Shown here one piece after another: positions 53,090-62,497 of a stretch of 64,000 nt of DNA; positions within the stretch are counted from its first letter, which is position 1, and each line of letters starts with the position of its first letter. The notes below the pieces were generated by a model. That model saw only the letters and a list, made by a program, of their open reading frames with translations. It did no database searches and had not been told where the DNA came from. The position numbers and the translations under genes are program-made. Origin of the DNA: Geothrix sp. (GTDB taxonomy: Bacteria > Acidobacteriota > Holophagae > Holophagales > Holophagaceae); assembly GCA_019449415.1 (NCBI GenBank), contig JAGRPP010000015.1:62001-126000 (forward strand), read 5' to 3'.

Positions 53090-54582
53090 CTTCGCCACGG
53101 CCCGAAGGCGCCAACCGGATGGACCCGGGGAAACCGCTCATCATGGTGACCGGCGCCACGGGCTACATCGGGGGCCGCCTGGTGCCCCGGCTCCTGGCGG
53201 CGGGCCGCCGGATCCGATGCCTCGCCCGCAATCCCGAGCGGCTGGCGGGCCGCCCCTGGCCGGGCGTGGAACTGGTCAAGGGCGATGTGTCCGATCCGGT
53301 ATCCCTCGAGGCGGCGCTGCAAGGAGTGTCCCAGGTCTACTACCTGGTCCACGCCATGGCCGAAGACAGTCCCGATTTCCGGGGGCGGGACCTGCGGCAG
53401 GCCCTCACCTTTGCGGCCGCCTGCGCGAAGGCCGGGGTGCGCCGGATCATCTATCTCGGGGGCCTGGGGGATCCCGCCCGCCATCGCAGCGATCACTTGG
53501 CCAGCCGTCAGGAAGTGGGGGCCGCCCTTGGTTCCTCGGGCGTGCCGGTGCTGGAATTCCGCGCCGCGGTGATCGTGGGCAGCGGCAGCGTCAGCTTCGA
53601 GATGATCCGCCACCTGACAGAGCGGCTGCCCATCATGATCACTCCGCGCTGGGTGAACACCCGCTGCCAGCCCATCGGCGTGCGCGATGTGCTGGGCTAC
53701 CTCACGGAAGCGCTCGAACACCCCGAAGTCGAGGGCGTCTTCGAGATCGGCGGCCAGGATGTCCTCGACTACCGGCGGATGATGCTGGGCTATGCCGCGA
53801 TCCGCGGCCTTCGCCGGCTCATCCTCCCCATGCGCGTGCCGCTGCCGATCCTGTCCGCCCTGTGGGTGGACATGGTCACGCCCATCCCCCTGGAGCTGGT
53901 CAAACCCCTGATCGAAGGAATGACCACCGAGGTGGTGGTCCGCGACCCCCGGGCCCTGGAGGTTTTCAGGGTGCGGCCCATGGCCTACTCCGAGGCCTTG
54001 GCTCTGGCCCTGCAGCGCCTGGATGAGGATGCAGTGGAGACCACCTGGGCCACGAGCCTTTCCCGCGAGCAGGAGGAGCAGGTCCTCGGCTCCCACGAGG
54101 GCATGTTTCTCGAGCGCCACTACCGCCATGTCAAGGCCCCTCCCCGGGCCGTGTTCCAGGCTTTCTGCGCGCTGGGGGGCGAGAACGGCTGGCCCGCGGG
54201 CAACTGGCTCTGGCAGGCGCGGGGATTCCTGGATCGCGCGGTGGGCGGCCTGGGGATGCGTCGGGGACGGCGCCACCCGCGGGACCTCCGCGTGGGCGAT
54301 CCCGTGGACTTCTGGCGCGTGGAAGCGCTGGAGCCGGAGCGCCTGCTGCGCCTCCGGTCCGAAATGAGGCTGGACGGTCGCGCCTGGCTGCAGTTCACCG
54401 TGCGAGCCGAAGGGGATGGCTCCCGGCTGGAGCAGACCGCCTTCTTTGAGCCCCACGGCCTCCTGGGCCTCCTCTACTGGTATTCCGTCCTGCCCTTCCA
54501 CCTGTTCGTGTTCCCGGGGATGATCCGCGCCCTGAAGCGCCGCGCCGAAGCCGCCATGACACAATCAGGCCCGGGGGCCTGA
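53086..54582 (+). CDS. SDR-type NAD(P)-binding protein with C-terminal DUF2867
   Basis: 498 residues. The N-terminal Rossmann fold has VTGATGYIGGRLVPRLLAAG (residues 21-40), CLARNPERL and YYLVHAM, an atypical/extended SDR without a clear YxxxK. The C-terminal part (LERHYRHVKAPPRAVFQAFCALGGENGWPAGNWLWQARG, WFxFVFPGMI-like end with LLYWYSVLPFHLFVFPGM) is DUF2867. This two-domain protein occurs in many bacteria; function is not settled. It is coupled to the Dph6-like gene in front and lies two bases before the inositol phosphatase gene. Confidence 0.85.
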   Translation: MTSPRPEGANRMDPGKPLIMVTGATGYIGGRLVPRLLAAGRRIRCLARNPERLAGRPWPGVELVKGDVSDPVSLEAALQGVSQVYYLVHAMAEDSPDFRGRDLRQALTFAAACAKAGVRRIIYLGGLGDPARHRSDHLASRQEVGAALGSSGVPVLEFRAAVIVGSGSVSFEMIRHLTERLPIMITPRWVNTRCQPIGVRDVLGYLTEALEHPEVEGVFEIGGQDVLDYRRMMLGYAAIRGLRRLILPMRVPLPILSALWVDMVTPIPLELVKPLIEGMTTEVVVRDPRALEVFRVRPMAYSEALALALQRLDEDAVETTWATSLSREQEEQVLGSHEGMFLERHYRHVKAPPRAVFQAFCALGGENGWPAGNWLWQARGFLDRAVGGLGMRRGRRHPRDLRVGDPVDFWRVEALEPERLLRLRSEMRLDGRAWLQFTVRAEGDGSRLEQTAFFEPHGLLGLLYWYSVLPFHLFVFPGMIRALKRRAEAAMTQSGPGA

Positions 54583-54584
54583 TC

Positions 54585-55397
54585 ATGCATGAAGCGCAAC
54601 GGGATGCCTGCGTGGCCGCGGCCCGGGCCGGGGGCAAGATCCTGCTTGGCTACTTTCGCCAGCTCGACCCCGCCACCATCACCGAGAAGACCAAGAACGA
54701 TGTGGTGAGCGCCGCGGATCGCGACGCCGAGGCCGCCATCCGCGCCGAGCTGCACGCTCGCTTCCCGGGGTACGGGTTTCTTGGTGAGGAGGGCGGGTTC
54801 ACCCCGCCCGAGGCGCGGGGAGGCGGAGGGCCGGGCGGTCTTCCCGTGGCGCATCGCTGGATTGTCGATCCCCTGGACGGCACTTTGAATTTTGTGCAGG
54901 GCTTCCCCCACTGGTGCGTCTCCGTGGCCCTGTGGGATGCCGACGGCCCCGTGGTGGGCTGTGTGCTGGATCCTCTGCGCGAGGACTGCTTCCTGGCCGT
55001 GCGGGGCCAGGGCGCCACCTGGAACGGGAAGCCCATGCGCGTCTCGCAACAGGCGGGTCTGGACGGGGCCTTCCTGGCCACCGGCTTCGCCTTCCAGCTG
55101 GGTGACCGTTGGCCGAGGTTCAACGCGGCGCTGGACCGCGTCTTCCCGAGAGCCAAGGGCATCCGCCGGGCCGGCAGCGCCGCCCTGGACCTGGCCCATG
55201 TGGCCTGCGGCATCTTCGACGGCTACTTCGAGTTGGGCCTCAAGCCCTGGGATCTCGCCGCGGGCGCGCTGCTGGTGCAGGAGGCCGGCGGTGTCATCAC
55301 TGATTGGGACGGCGGGCAGGGGTGGTTCGAGAGCGGGAACCTGGTCGTGGGAACCCGGGGCGTGGCGCCGGAACTGCTTGAGAGCCTCCAGGCCTAG
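54585..55397 (+). CDS. suhB: Inositol monophosphatase family protein
   Basis: 270 residues. Metal sites: GFLGEEGG (Glu68, Glu69), WIVDPLDGTLNF (Asp95, Asp98), and KPWDLAAGALLVQEAGG near residue 220. Members dephosphorylate inositol phosphates, fructose-1,6-bisphosphate or pAp; SuhB is the closest by length, but the substrate is not fixed by the motifs. It starts two bases after the SDR-DUF2867 stop, so the Dph6-like gene, SDR and phosphatase form one operon, which ends at the repeat/terminator after it. Confidence 0.87.
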   Translation: MHEAQRDACVAAARAGGKILLGYFRQLDPATITEKTKNDVVSAADRDAEAAIRAELHARFPGYGFLGEEGGFTPPEARGGGGPGGLPVAHRWIVDPLDGTLNFVQGFPHWCVSVALWDADGPVVGCVLDPLREDCFLAVRGQGATWNGKPMRVSQQAGLDGAFLATGFAFQLGDRWPRFNAALDRVFPRAKGIRRAGSAALDLAHVACGIFDGYFELGLKPWDLAAGALLVQEAGGVITDWDGGQGWFESGNLVVGTRGVAPELLESLQA

Positions 55398-55403
55398 AGA
55401 AAG

Positions 55404-55522
55404 ATCCACCGCGAAGACATGAAGTCAGGAAGAAAGCCTGGGTCGCTTTTGCTTCGTGCTTTCGTGCCCTCTCGGGATCGGCCCTGCCGACCCCGAGACA
55501 AACAGAATCATCGTGGTGGATC
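55404..55522. repeat. Intergenic inverted-repeat element with strong internal hairpin
   Basis: The ends GATCCACC (55404-55411) and GGTGGATC (55515-55522) are inverted copies, with CGCGAAGACATGAAG-type text inside the left end and GCTTCGTGCTTTCGTG in the middle. It resembles the family of intergenic repeats carrying CTTCGTG/CGCGAAGAC units known from many genomes. It sits between convergent genes, which fits both a terminator and a mobile small repeat. Confidence 0.6.
55470..55498. terminator. Hairpin inside the intergenic repeat
   Basis: Arms TCTCGGG-x-TCGGC and GCCGA-x-CCCGAGA pair over about 12 bp, with one mismatch and a 3-base loop. It is between the 3' ends of suhB and the OPT transporter gene, so it can end both transcripts. 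Confidence 0.6.
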
Positions 55523-55545
55523 AGAAGGAAAAGAACAGAAGAGGA

Positions 55546-57591
55546 CTACGCCTCGCCCTTGGCCTGTCGGCTGTAGACGACGACATAGAGGCAGAGGGCC
55601 ACCAGGGCGGCGAGGCCGAGCCATTCGCCGAGGGCCCCTTCGGCCTGGTGGGCACTGAGGAGGGGGAAGCCCTCGGTCCACTTGAGCTTGATGAAGCTGG
55701 CCACCACACCCATGATGGCGCCGCCAGCCATGAGGCCGCTGGCGATGAGCACGCCGCGGTTTTCGCGGGCCTTGGCGTCGGCCTCGCTGGTGCCCGCCTT
55801 GGGCCGGTTCACCCAGTGGGCCAGCAGCCCGCCCAGGAAGAGGGGGGTGTTGAGTTCGATGGGCAGATACATGCCCAGCGCGAAGCCCAGGGCCGGCAGC
55901 TCCACCATGCGCAGCACGATGGAGAGCATCACGCCGAGGCCGAAGGCGTACCAGCGCAGGGGCATGGACACGGTGCCGAAGATGCCTTCGAGGATGGCCT
56001 TCATGGCGCTGGCCTGGGGCGCGGGGATGGAGGAGCCCAGCGCCATGGTGCCGTCCAGGTTCACCTGCTTGGCCATGAGCCACATGGCGATGCCCGTGAA
56101 GAGGGCCGCGACGAAGGTGCCCACGAACTTCCAGCCGATCTGCCGGGCCGGCGTGGCGCCGATCCAGTGGCCGATCTTCAGGTCGGTGCTGAAGGCGCCC
56201 GACGCGGCCAGAGCCGTGCAGACGATGCCGCCCACCATCATGGTGAGGAACATCCCGTAGCCGCCGGTAAAGTTCAGCTTGAGCATCAGCACGCCGGTGA
56301 TGACCAGGGTCAGCATGGTCATGCCGCTGATGGGGTTGGTGCCGATGGTGGCGATGGCGCGGGCGGCCACCGGGGCGAAGAAGAAGGAGATGACCATCAC
56401 CACGAGGGTGGCCGTGAGGGCGGGCATCAGGGCCTGCTTGATGCCGAGGCCGAAGCTGAGGAAGGCCATGGTGCCCACCATGGCGGTGACGAGGCCCACA
56501 GCGATCATGGAACCCGCGATGCTGCGCTCTGTCCGGGGCGCCGTCTTGGGGGACTCCGCCGCGGCGTCGCGGTTCATGAGGGCCTTCATGTTGCTGATGA
56601 TGCTGCGGATCATGTTGGGCATGGAGGCCAGCACGCCCATGACGCCTGCGCCGGCGATGGCGCCCACGCCCACGATGCGGATGTAGGAGAAGAAGACCTG
56701 TTCCGGGGTCATGTCGGCGATGAGCTTGGTGCCGGGCGCCACGACCAGGGGCACATACTGGCCGATGGCGTGGAAGAGGGGCACGAGCACGAACATGCTG
56801 AAGAATGATCCGGCGGCGATCACGGCGGAGTACTTCAGGCCGATGATGTAGCCGATGCCGAGGGTGGCCGCGCTGTTCAGGAAGTTGAAGGACATGAACT
56901 TGTCCCGGAGCGCCCGACCCACCCAGACATGCTCCAGGCGCAGATACTCGCCCATGCCGCGGAAGATCGAAGTGATGCCGTCATAAGCGGCGCCGATGCC
57001 TGCGGCCACGGCCAGCTCCTTGGCCTGGTTGCCCGCCTTCTCGCCGGTCACGAGGATCTCCGCGGTGGCGGTGGCCTCGGGCCAGGGGAAGATGCCGTGG
57101 TTCTCGACCATGAAATGGTGGCGCAGGGGCACGAGGAAAAGGATGCCGATGCAGCCGCCCAGGAAGCTCACCAGCACCACCTGCCACAGTGTGGGCGTGG
57201 GCACGCCGCTGCCGGGCGTCTGGGCCAGGATGTAGAGGGCGGGGATGGTGAAGGCGGCGCCGCTCACCACATGGCTGCTATTGGCGCCGATGCTCTGGAC
57301 GATGACATTCTCGAGGATTGTGTTCTTGCGCGGGAAGAAGCGGCTGAGGCCCACGGCCAGGATGGCGATGGGGATGGCGGCCTCGATGCCCTGACCCAGC
57401 TTCAGGGCCAGGTAGGCCGCCGCCATGCTGAAGATGGCGCAGAAGATGAGGCCCATGGTGATGGCCCGGGGGGTGGTCTCGGGCATGCCATCCTGGGGCA
57501 CCAGGGGGATATAGCTCTCGCCGGGCTCCAGTGCCCGCCGTGCATTCGCGGGCAGACCCTTGATCTCCTGGGGTTCGGATCCGTGGGACAT
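55546..57591 (-). CDS. OPT-family oligopeptide transporter
   Basis: 681 residues with about 15 hydrophobic segments. It has the prokaryotic OPT pattern: ITMGLIFCAIFSMAAAYLALKLGQGIEAAIPIA, FWLNEG-free long loops, and GRALRDKFMSFNFLNSAATLGIGYIIGLKYS. The family imports oligopeptides or metal-chelates with protons across the inner membrane. It is last in a minus-strand run, 15 bases after the M1 aminopeptidase stop, which suggests that imported peptides are broken down by that enzyme. Confidence 0.88.
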   Translation of the reverse strand: MSHGSEPQEIKGLPANARRALEPGESYIPLVPQDGMPETTPRAITMGLIFCAIFSMAAAYLALKLGQGIEAAIPIAILAVGLSRFFPRKNTILENVIVQSIGANSSHVVSGAAFTIPALYILAQTPGSGVPTPTLWQVVLVSFLGGCIGILFLVPLRHHFMVENHGIFPWPEATATAEILVTGEKAGNQAKELAVAAGIGAAYDGITSIFRGMGEYLRLEHVWVGRALRDKFMSFNFLNSAATLGIGYIIGLKYSAVIAAGSFFSMFVLVPLFHAIGQYVPLVVAPGTKLIADMTPEQVFFSYIRIVGVGAIAGAGVMGVLASMPNMIRSIISNMKALMNRDAAAESPKTAPRTERSIAGSMIAVGLVTAMVGTMAFLSFGLGIKQALMPALTATLVVMVISFFFAPVAARAIATIGTNPISGMTMLTLVITGVLMLKLNFTGGYGMFLTMMVGGIVCTALAASGAFSTDLKIGHWIGATPARQIGWKFVGTFVAALFTGIAMWLMAKQVNLDGTMALGSSIPAPQASAMKAILEGIFGTVSMPLRWYAFGLGVMLSIVLRMVELPALGFALGMYLPIELNTPLFLGGLLAHWVNRPKAGTSEADAKARENRGVLIASGLMAGGAIMGVVASFIKLKWTEGFPLLSAHQAEGALGEWLGLAALVALCLYVVVYSRQAKGEA

Positions 57592-57606
57592 GGAGGCTCC
57601 TGGACG

Positions 57607-59385
57607 CTAGGCGGGATAGGCTTCGAGGACGGAGGCCACCACGCGGCGCGACAGGCCGTGGTAGCCGGGACTGGCGGCGGCGAAGATCTCGCGGGCCAGG
57701 GCGCGGGTGCGCGGATGCTGGCCCAGGGCGCCATAGAGCGGCCGGAGGTACTTCATGCGGCCCACCCGCACCAGCACTTCGCGGATGCGCGCGAAGGCCG
57801 GCTCGTAGTCGGCCGCGGCGGCCAGCGTCAGCCACTCCACCAGAATCTCGTGATTGCCCCGGTCCATGAGCTTGAAGTGCTCGTCCAGCCAGGCGCAATC
57901 GCCCTGGGTGAGCTGACGCGGCAGCTTCTGGAGATAGACCTGCAACTCGGCGGGCTTCCAGGTGGCGATCTGGTGGGCGCTGGGACGGCCCCCAGCGGTC
58001 CAGCTCTCGGCCAGCACCGTGAGGGTATCCAGCTGCACGCTGCGGAACTCGGGGGCGGTGGCGGGCAGACCGGGCTGGTCGAGGTAGGCGCGGGCATCCA
58101 CGGCTGCGAGGGCCCCGGGGAGTTTCGCCTCCACGAAGGCGCAGAACTGTTCCGTGGTGATGGAGGTGAAGCGGAACGAGTCCATGTAGTCGCGGATGAA
58201 ACGCAGGAACCGCTCCTCGCCCACCTCCCGCTCCAGGGCCGCCACCAGCCGCGCGCCCTTCTCGTAGGGGATGCTGGAGAAGGCGTCATCGGGATCGATG
58301 CCTTCCAGGTGCATGCGCAGCACGGTGAGCTGGGGCTCGTTCTTGAAGCGGTCGAGGCTGTCCTCGAGGGCCTTCTGTCCCATGGCCCAACCCAGGGCGG
58401 CGGCGTTGTCGCCGTGGAGGATGCGGAGGATGCGGCGCTCCGCCCACACGGTGAATCCCTCGTTCAGCCAGAAGTGCTCCATGCTGGCGTTCGTGACGAG
58501 GTTGCCGGTCCAGCTGTGGGCCAGCTCGTGGGCGACCACATCCACCAGGCTGCGGTCGCCCGCCAGCAGGGTGGGCGTGAGGAAGGTCATGCGCGGGTTC
58601 TCCATGCCGCCGTAGGGGAAGGAGGGGGGCAGGACGAGCATGTCGTAGCGGTCCCAGGGGTAGGGTCCGAAGAGGCCTTCCGCCTTCACGATCATGTCTT
58701 CCACGCCCGCGAATTCCCAGGCGGCGGCGGCCACGGTCTCAGGCTCGGCCCAGACCCGGGCGCGGGGGCTGAGATCCCGCGATTCCAGCCGTCCCACGGC
58801 CAGGGCCAGCAGGTACGAGGGGATGGGCTGGGGCATGCTGAAGCGGTAGACATGACGGCCATCGCCGAGGGCCTCATCCCCGGCGGGGCCCGCCGACATC
58901 ACGGCGGTGAGTCCCTCGGGCACGGTCACTTCCGCAAGATAGGCCACGCGGGCGATGGGCGTGTCCTGGCAGGGCACCATGGTGCGGGCGTGGATCTGCT
59001 GGCACTGGCTGAAGAGGTAGGGTGCGACCTTGCCTTCGGTCTGCTCGGGATCCAGCCACTGGAGGGCCATGGCCTCGGCGCCCGTCCGGTAGCTGATGGC
59101 GACCTCCAGCGTGGCGGCCGGCACCTCCAAGCGCAGCCGCTGGCCCAGAATGGCGTCCGCCTCATCCAGCTCCCAGGGGATGGGCCCGTGGCCCGGCACC
59201 TGCACGGAGCGGATCTCCAGGCCCTTGGTGTCGAGGTCGAGGGTGCCCGAGACCGGGCTGCCGAACTCCAGCACCACTTCGCCGTCGATGCGCTTGGCGG
59301 CGAAATCCACACCCAGCTTCAGGCGCAGGCGCCGGGCCCTGGGCTGGGAGGAATCGTAGTACGAATGCGGATCCGGGCGGTGCAT
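57607..59385 (-). CDS. M1 aminopeptidase, leukotriene A4 hydrolase-like
   Basis: 592 residues from the ATG at 59385, with GAGG five bases upstream. No signal peptide, so cytoplasmic. The zinc site is HELAHSW with His286 and His290 and the third ligand in HFWLNEGFTVWAERRIL. The exopeptidase motif reads PYGGMENPRMTF (GGMEN). The C-terminal helical domain resembles LTA4H/ColAP enzymes, which cleave N-terminal residues from short peptides. It precedes the OPT transporter by 15 bases. Confidence 0.9.
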   Translation of the reverse strand: MHRPDPHSYYDSSQPRARRLRLKLGVDFAAKRIDGEVVLEFGSPVSGTLDLDTKGLEIRSVQVPGHGPIPWELDEADAILGQRLRLEVPAATLEVAISYRTGAEAMALQWLDPEQTEGKVAPYLFSQCQQIHARTMVPCQDTPIARVAYLAEVTVPEGLTAVMSAGPAGDEALGDGRHVYRFSMPQPIPSYLLALAVGRLESRDLSPRARVWAEPETVAAAAWEFAGVEDMIVKAEGLFGPYPWDRYDMLVLPPSFPYGGMENPRMTFLTPTLLAGDRSLVDVVAHELAHSWTGNLVTNASMEHFWLNEGFTVWAERRILRILHGDNAAALGWAMGQKALEDSLDRFKNEPQLTVLRMHLEGIDPDDAFSSIPYEKGARLVAALEREVGEERFLRFIRDYMDSFRFTSITTEQFCAFVEAKLPGALAAVDARAYLDQPGLPATAPEFRSVQLDTLTVLAESWTAGGRPSAHQIATWKPAELQVYLQKLPRQLTQGDCAWLDEHFKLMDRGNHEILVEWLTLAAAADYEPAFARIREVLVRVGRMKYLRPLYGALGQHPRTRALAREIFAAASPGYHGLSRRVVASVLEAYPA

Positions 59386-59449
59386 GGGGACCTCGGGGAA
59401 GGGCCCATGATCCCACGGTCGGCGGACCGGCAAGCGTCACAAGTGGAGC

Positions 59450-60142
59450 CTACCGCAGTCGGAACGGCATGGTCAGGATGAAGGCGAGGCGCTCCGCGGA
59501 GGACTCTTTCGGTATGGGGAAGAACCGCCAGCAGGCGGCGTAGGCCTCGGCCGTGGGGCGGAGGGCGTCCGGGCCCGAGACGGCCTCCGCCCGGATGACG
59601 CGGCCCTCCTGGTCGTGGATCACCATCACCATGACCGTGCCCTGGGTGCGTCGCCCCTGGCCATCCCTGGGATAGCGGGGTGCGGGTGGCTGGTACCGTA
59701 CCTTGATGTCCTTGAGCTCGATTTCGGTGGCGGGCAAGTTCGCGCCCAGGATGTCCGCCACGGGCGCCAGCCTCATGAGCTTCAGGGCGAGGTCGTAGCT
59801 GCGCTTCGCGACCTCGTCCAAGCCTTCGGCGGCGAGGGACCGCTGCTTCGCCTGGGCCCCGACGAGACTGAGGTTATACCAGGGCTGGGCCTGGTCCGGT
59901 GCCAATCCACCGGCCCTCCGGAAGGCGGCAATGGCCTCCGCGGCATGGCCCTGGTTCGCGAGGGCGATGCCGAGGAAAAGCTGGGCGTCGGCGTCACGGG
60001 GGACCGAGGCCGTCTGGGCTTCCGCCAGCGCCTGCAGTCTGGCCCAGTCCCCTGCGGTCAGGCTCCGGTTCGCCTCCTCCTTGAAATCCGTGGCTCCAGC
60101 GATAAGCGCGCAGGACAGGGCAAGGGGGAACCAGGGCGTCAT
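59450..60142 (-). CDS. Exported TPR protein with TonB-like C-terminus
   Basis: 230 residues, ATG with GAGG just upstream. A short signal peptide (MTPWFPLALSCALIAGATD). Tetratricopeptide-like helices lie at about 45-120 (DADAQLFLGIALANQGHAAEAIAAFRRAGGLAPDQAQPWYNLSLVGAQAK). Residues about 150-230 resemble a TonB C-terminal domain (RYPRDGQGRRTQGTVMVMVIHDQEGRVIRAEAVSGP, FFPIPKESSAERLAFILTMPFRLR). It probably sits in the periplasm and links to the outer-membrane barrel in the same run, but the energising role is doubtful without a membrane anchor. Confidence 0.72.
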   Translation of the reverse strand: MTPWFPLALSCALIAGATDFKEEANRSLTAGDWARLQALAEAQTASVPRDADAQLFLGIALANQGHAAEAIAAFRRAGGLAPDQAQPWYNLSLVGAQAKQRSLAAEGLDEVAKRSYDLALKLMRLAPVADILGANLPATEIELKDIKVRYQPPAPRYPRDGQGRRTQGTVMVMVIHDQEGRVIRAEAVSGPDALRPTAEAYAACWRFFPIPKESSAERLAFILTMPFRLR

Positions 60143-60202
60143 CAGGACCTCAGCTGCAGGCCCATCATAGCCTGGGCGGAACGAGGAAGGCCCCGCGGGG
60201 GG

Positions 60203-61852
60203 TTACTCCTCGTCGAGCGCTAGGCCCTCGACCTTCTTCACCTTGATGACATCGCCGTGGTCCTTGACGATGCAGCGCAGCCAATCCTCGGGGGCCTTGG
60301 GGTGGGTGACCTCGCCCTTCTCGTTGCGGACATTCCCGTCCATGTACTTCCAGATGAGGAACTCGCCCAGCTTCTTCCAGCGGGCCATGAGCTGCTCGGT
60401 CTCCTTGGCGGCGTACTGGGTGAGGTACTCCCGGGCGGCCCCGGGGTTCTGCTTGTAGAGTTCCAGGGCGGTGCGGTCCACCTCGGCCTGGTCGGCCAGG
60501 TAGCGGCCCTCGAACTCGCGCTGCACCTTCTGGACATCGACGATCATGTCGCTCCAGCGGGTGTAGGTGTAGTTGGAAACGAAATTGAAGGTCCAGTAGG
60601 CGCTGTCCCAGTTGAAGGCATCGAAGTTGCCGGTGCCGATGGCGAAGGCCTTGGGCGTCTCCTTGATGCCGCAGGAGATGGGCACATAGACCGTGGTGTA
60701 GGTGTCGTCCACGCCGAACCAGAGCACGCCGCCCACGGGATCAGGCATCCAGGAGCGGGCCTGGCTCACGAAGGAGAAGCCGGTCTGCTGGGTGCTGATG
60801 GCCCGCTCGTGGACATAGTCCTGGCCGTCGATCTTGAAGCCCATGGGCCGCCAACGGTAGGGCAGCTTGTAGGGGCCGGCGCCGAAGTCCTTGGTCATGT
60901 CGAAGTCGGTGCCTTCGTAGTGGTCGCGCATGAGCTCCATGGCATCGCGCACATCGAGCTTCTGGTCGGGCTTGATGAAGAGCGGCATGGGCTTGGCGCC
61001 CTTTTCCGCCTTCACGAAGTCCATGGGGATCTTCTGGCTCTTGGCGGCCCGGTTGAAGATGCTCCAGACGCGGGCCTCGCAGCCGCGGAGGGCGCCGAAG
61101 GTGAGGGGCGCGTAGGTATCGGCAAAGCTGAAGCTCTTGTCTTCGCCCTTGAACCAGCCCTTTTCGCGGGCGAAGGGGATCAGATCCTTGCTGTAGATCG
61201 CGGTCTTCGGGTCGTTCTGGGGGAACTGGCGGATGCGGGCCTGGTTGGCGTGGGCGCTGATGGTGCCGTCGGGCAGCTTGTAGGCGACCCACAGCGAGCC
61301 CCTCTGACCCTTGCCCTTGCCGATCATCTCGAGGATCCACACCTCGTTGGGGTCGGCGATGGAGAAGCTCTCGCCGGAGCTGGCATAGCCGAACTCCTCT
61401 GTCAGCTTCGTCATGACCTCGATGGCCTCGCGGGCGGTCTTGGCGCGTTCCAGGGCGATGTAGATGAGGCTGCCGTAGTCGATGATGCCGCTGGGGCCCG
61501 CCAGATCCTTTCGGCCCCCGAAGGTGGTCTCGGCGATGGTGAGCTGGTGCTCGTTCATGTTCCCGACGCGCGTGTAGGTCACGGGTGCTTCGGGAATCTG
61601 GCCCAGCAGCTTGCCGGTGTCGAAGGTGTAGCCGCCATCCCACTCACGGATGTCCCGCTTCTCACTGGGCAGGTGCCGGCCGCCGCGCTTGAAGTAGAGC
61701 TCGCCGTAGAGCGTGTGGCTGTCGGCGGCGTAGGTGATCATGGTCGAGCCATCCTTGCTCGCGCCCTTGGTCACGAGCAGATTGGTGCAGGCCTCCAGAG
61801 CCGCGCCGGCGGCCAGGAGGGTGGCGAGGAGGACCAAGGGACGGATGCGCAT
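60203..61852 (-). CDS. Exported C69-family dipeptidase
   Basis: 549 residues from the ATG at 61852, with AAGGAT five bases before. A signal peptide ends at ALEA so that Cys22 (CTNLLVTKGASKDGSTMITYAADSH) becomes the N-terminal nucleophile, as required by this Ntn-hydrolase family. Other family stretches: YTRVGNMNEHQLTIAETTFGG, SGIIDYGSLIYIALERAKTAREAI, SSGESFSIADPNEVWILEMIGKG. It cuts dipeptides or small N-terminal substrates, here in the periplasm. Neighbours are other peptidases and an OPT transporter. Confidence 0.9.
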   Translation of the reverse strand: MRIRPLVLLATLLAAGAALEACTNLLVTKGASKDGSTMITYAADSHTLYGELYFKRGGRHLPSEKRDIREWDGGYTFDTGKLLGQIPEAPVTYTRVGNMNEHQLTIAETTFGGRKDLAGPSGIIDYGSLIYIALERAKTAREAIEVMTKLTEEFGYASSGESFSIADPNEVWILEMIGKGKGQRGSLWVAYKLPDGTISAHANQARIRQFPQNDPKTAIYSKDLIPFAREKGWFKGEDKSFSFADTYAPLTFGALRGCEARVWSIFNRAAKSQKIPMDFVKAEKGAKPMPLFIKPDQKLDVRDAMELMRDHYEGTDFDMTKDFGAGPYKLPYRWRPMGFKIDGQDYVHERAISTQQTGFSFVSQARSWMPDPVGGVLWFGVDDTYTTVYVPISCGIKETPKAFAIGTGNFDAFNWDSAYWTFNFVSNYTYTRWSDMIVDVQKVQREFEGRYLADQAEVDRTALELYKQNPGAAREYLTQYAAKETEQLMARWKKLGEFLIWKYMDGNVRNEKGEVTHPKAPEDWLRCIVKDHGDVIKVKKVEGLALDEE

Positions 61853-61875
61853 GGGGATCCTTGTGGAAGAGGGGT

Positions 61876-62490
61876 TCAGAAGCGGAGGCTGGTACCGAAG
61901 GCCAGGTAGGAGCGGGTCGACCCGTAGCGATGGTGGCCGTTGAAGGAGAGGTCGGTGTTCACGAACCGGGCCTCCAGGGCGGCGTGGGGATTGAATCTCC
62001 AACCCGCGCCGGCGCTGAGGGTGAAGCCCAGATCGGAGTCGGTGTAGGTGCCAGGGTAGGTGGTGATGTTCCGTCGGGTTTCATTCCACAGCGTACCGCC
62101 CATGCCGAAGATGCCATACAGGCCGCTGCGGCTGTGGCCCTCCAGGTGGGGCATCCACTCGTAGGCCACCGAATAGCCTTCCATTCGGCTGTCGGCCAGC
62201 TGGGGGGTGGGGACATAGGCAGTGCCGTTCCAGATCCCCCAGACCCCGACCTGGACGGGATGGCTCGTGTCGGACTGCAGGTAGTCGATGCGGAGGCGGC
62301 CCAGATGGCGGCTCTCCCGGTTGAAGTGGACCTGGAGTCCGGCCTGGAAGCCGGTGGCGAAGGAGGAACCCCAGGTGCCTGCCGGCGCCACCGCGGACAG
62401 GCCGATGCCCATGCGAATGCCGTCAGGATTGTCCTGGGCGGCGAGGCCGGAGCTGGCCAGGATCGCGAGGCAGACAAGGAGGGGTTTCAT
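61876..62490 (-). CDS. Outer-membrane beta-barrel protein
   Basis: 204 residues, signal peptide MKPLLVCLAILASSGLAA. Alternating strands (GFQAGLQVHFNRESRHLGRLRIDYLQ, GYSVAYEWMPHL, ALEARFVNTDLSFNG) and a final strand YLAFGTSLRF with a C-terminal Phe mark a small (8-strand-like) barrel. The start follows the M13 stop so that the TGAGG of the stop serves as ribosome site. Function unknown; it is between the M13 and C69 peptidases. Confidence 0.78.
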   Translation of the reverse strand: MKPLLVCLAILASSGLAAQDNPDGIRMGIGLSAVAPAGTWGSSFATGFQAGLQVHFNRESRHLGRLRIDYLQSDTSHPVQVGVWGIWNGTAYVPTPQLADSRMEGYSVAYEWMPHLEGHSRSGLYGIFGMGGTLWNETRRNITTYPGTYTDSDLGFTLSAGAGWRFNPHAALEARFVNTDLSFNGHHRYGSTRSYLAFGTSLRF

Positions 62491-62497
62491 CCCCGCC

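Noticed and set aside
56929..59481. An 850-codon plus-strand frame opposite the OPT and M1 genes
   Set aside because: The opposite strand carries clear metallopeptidase and transporter motifs; this frame has none.
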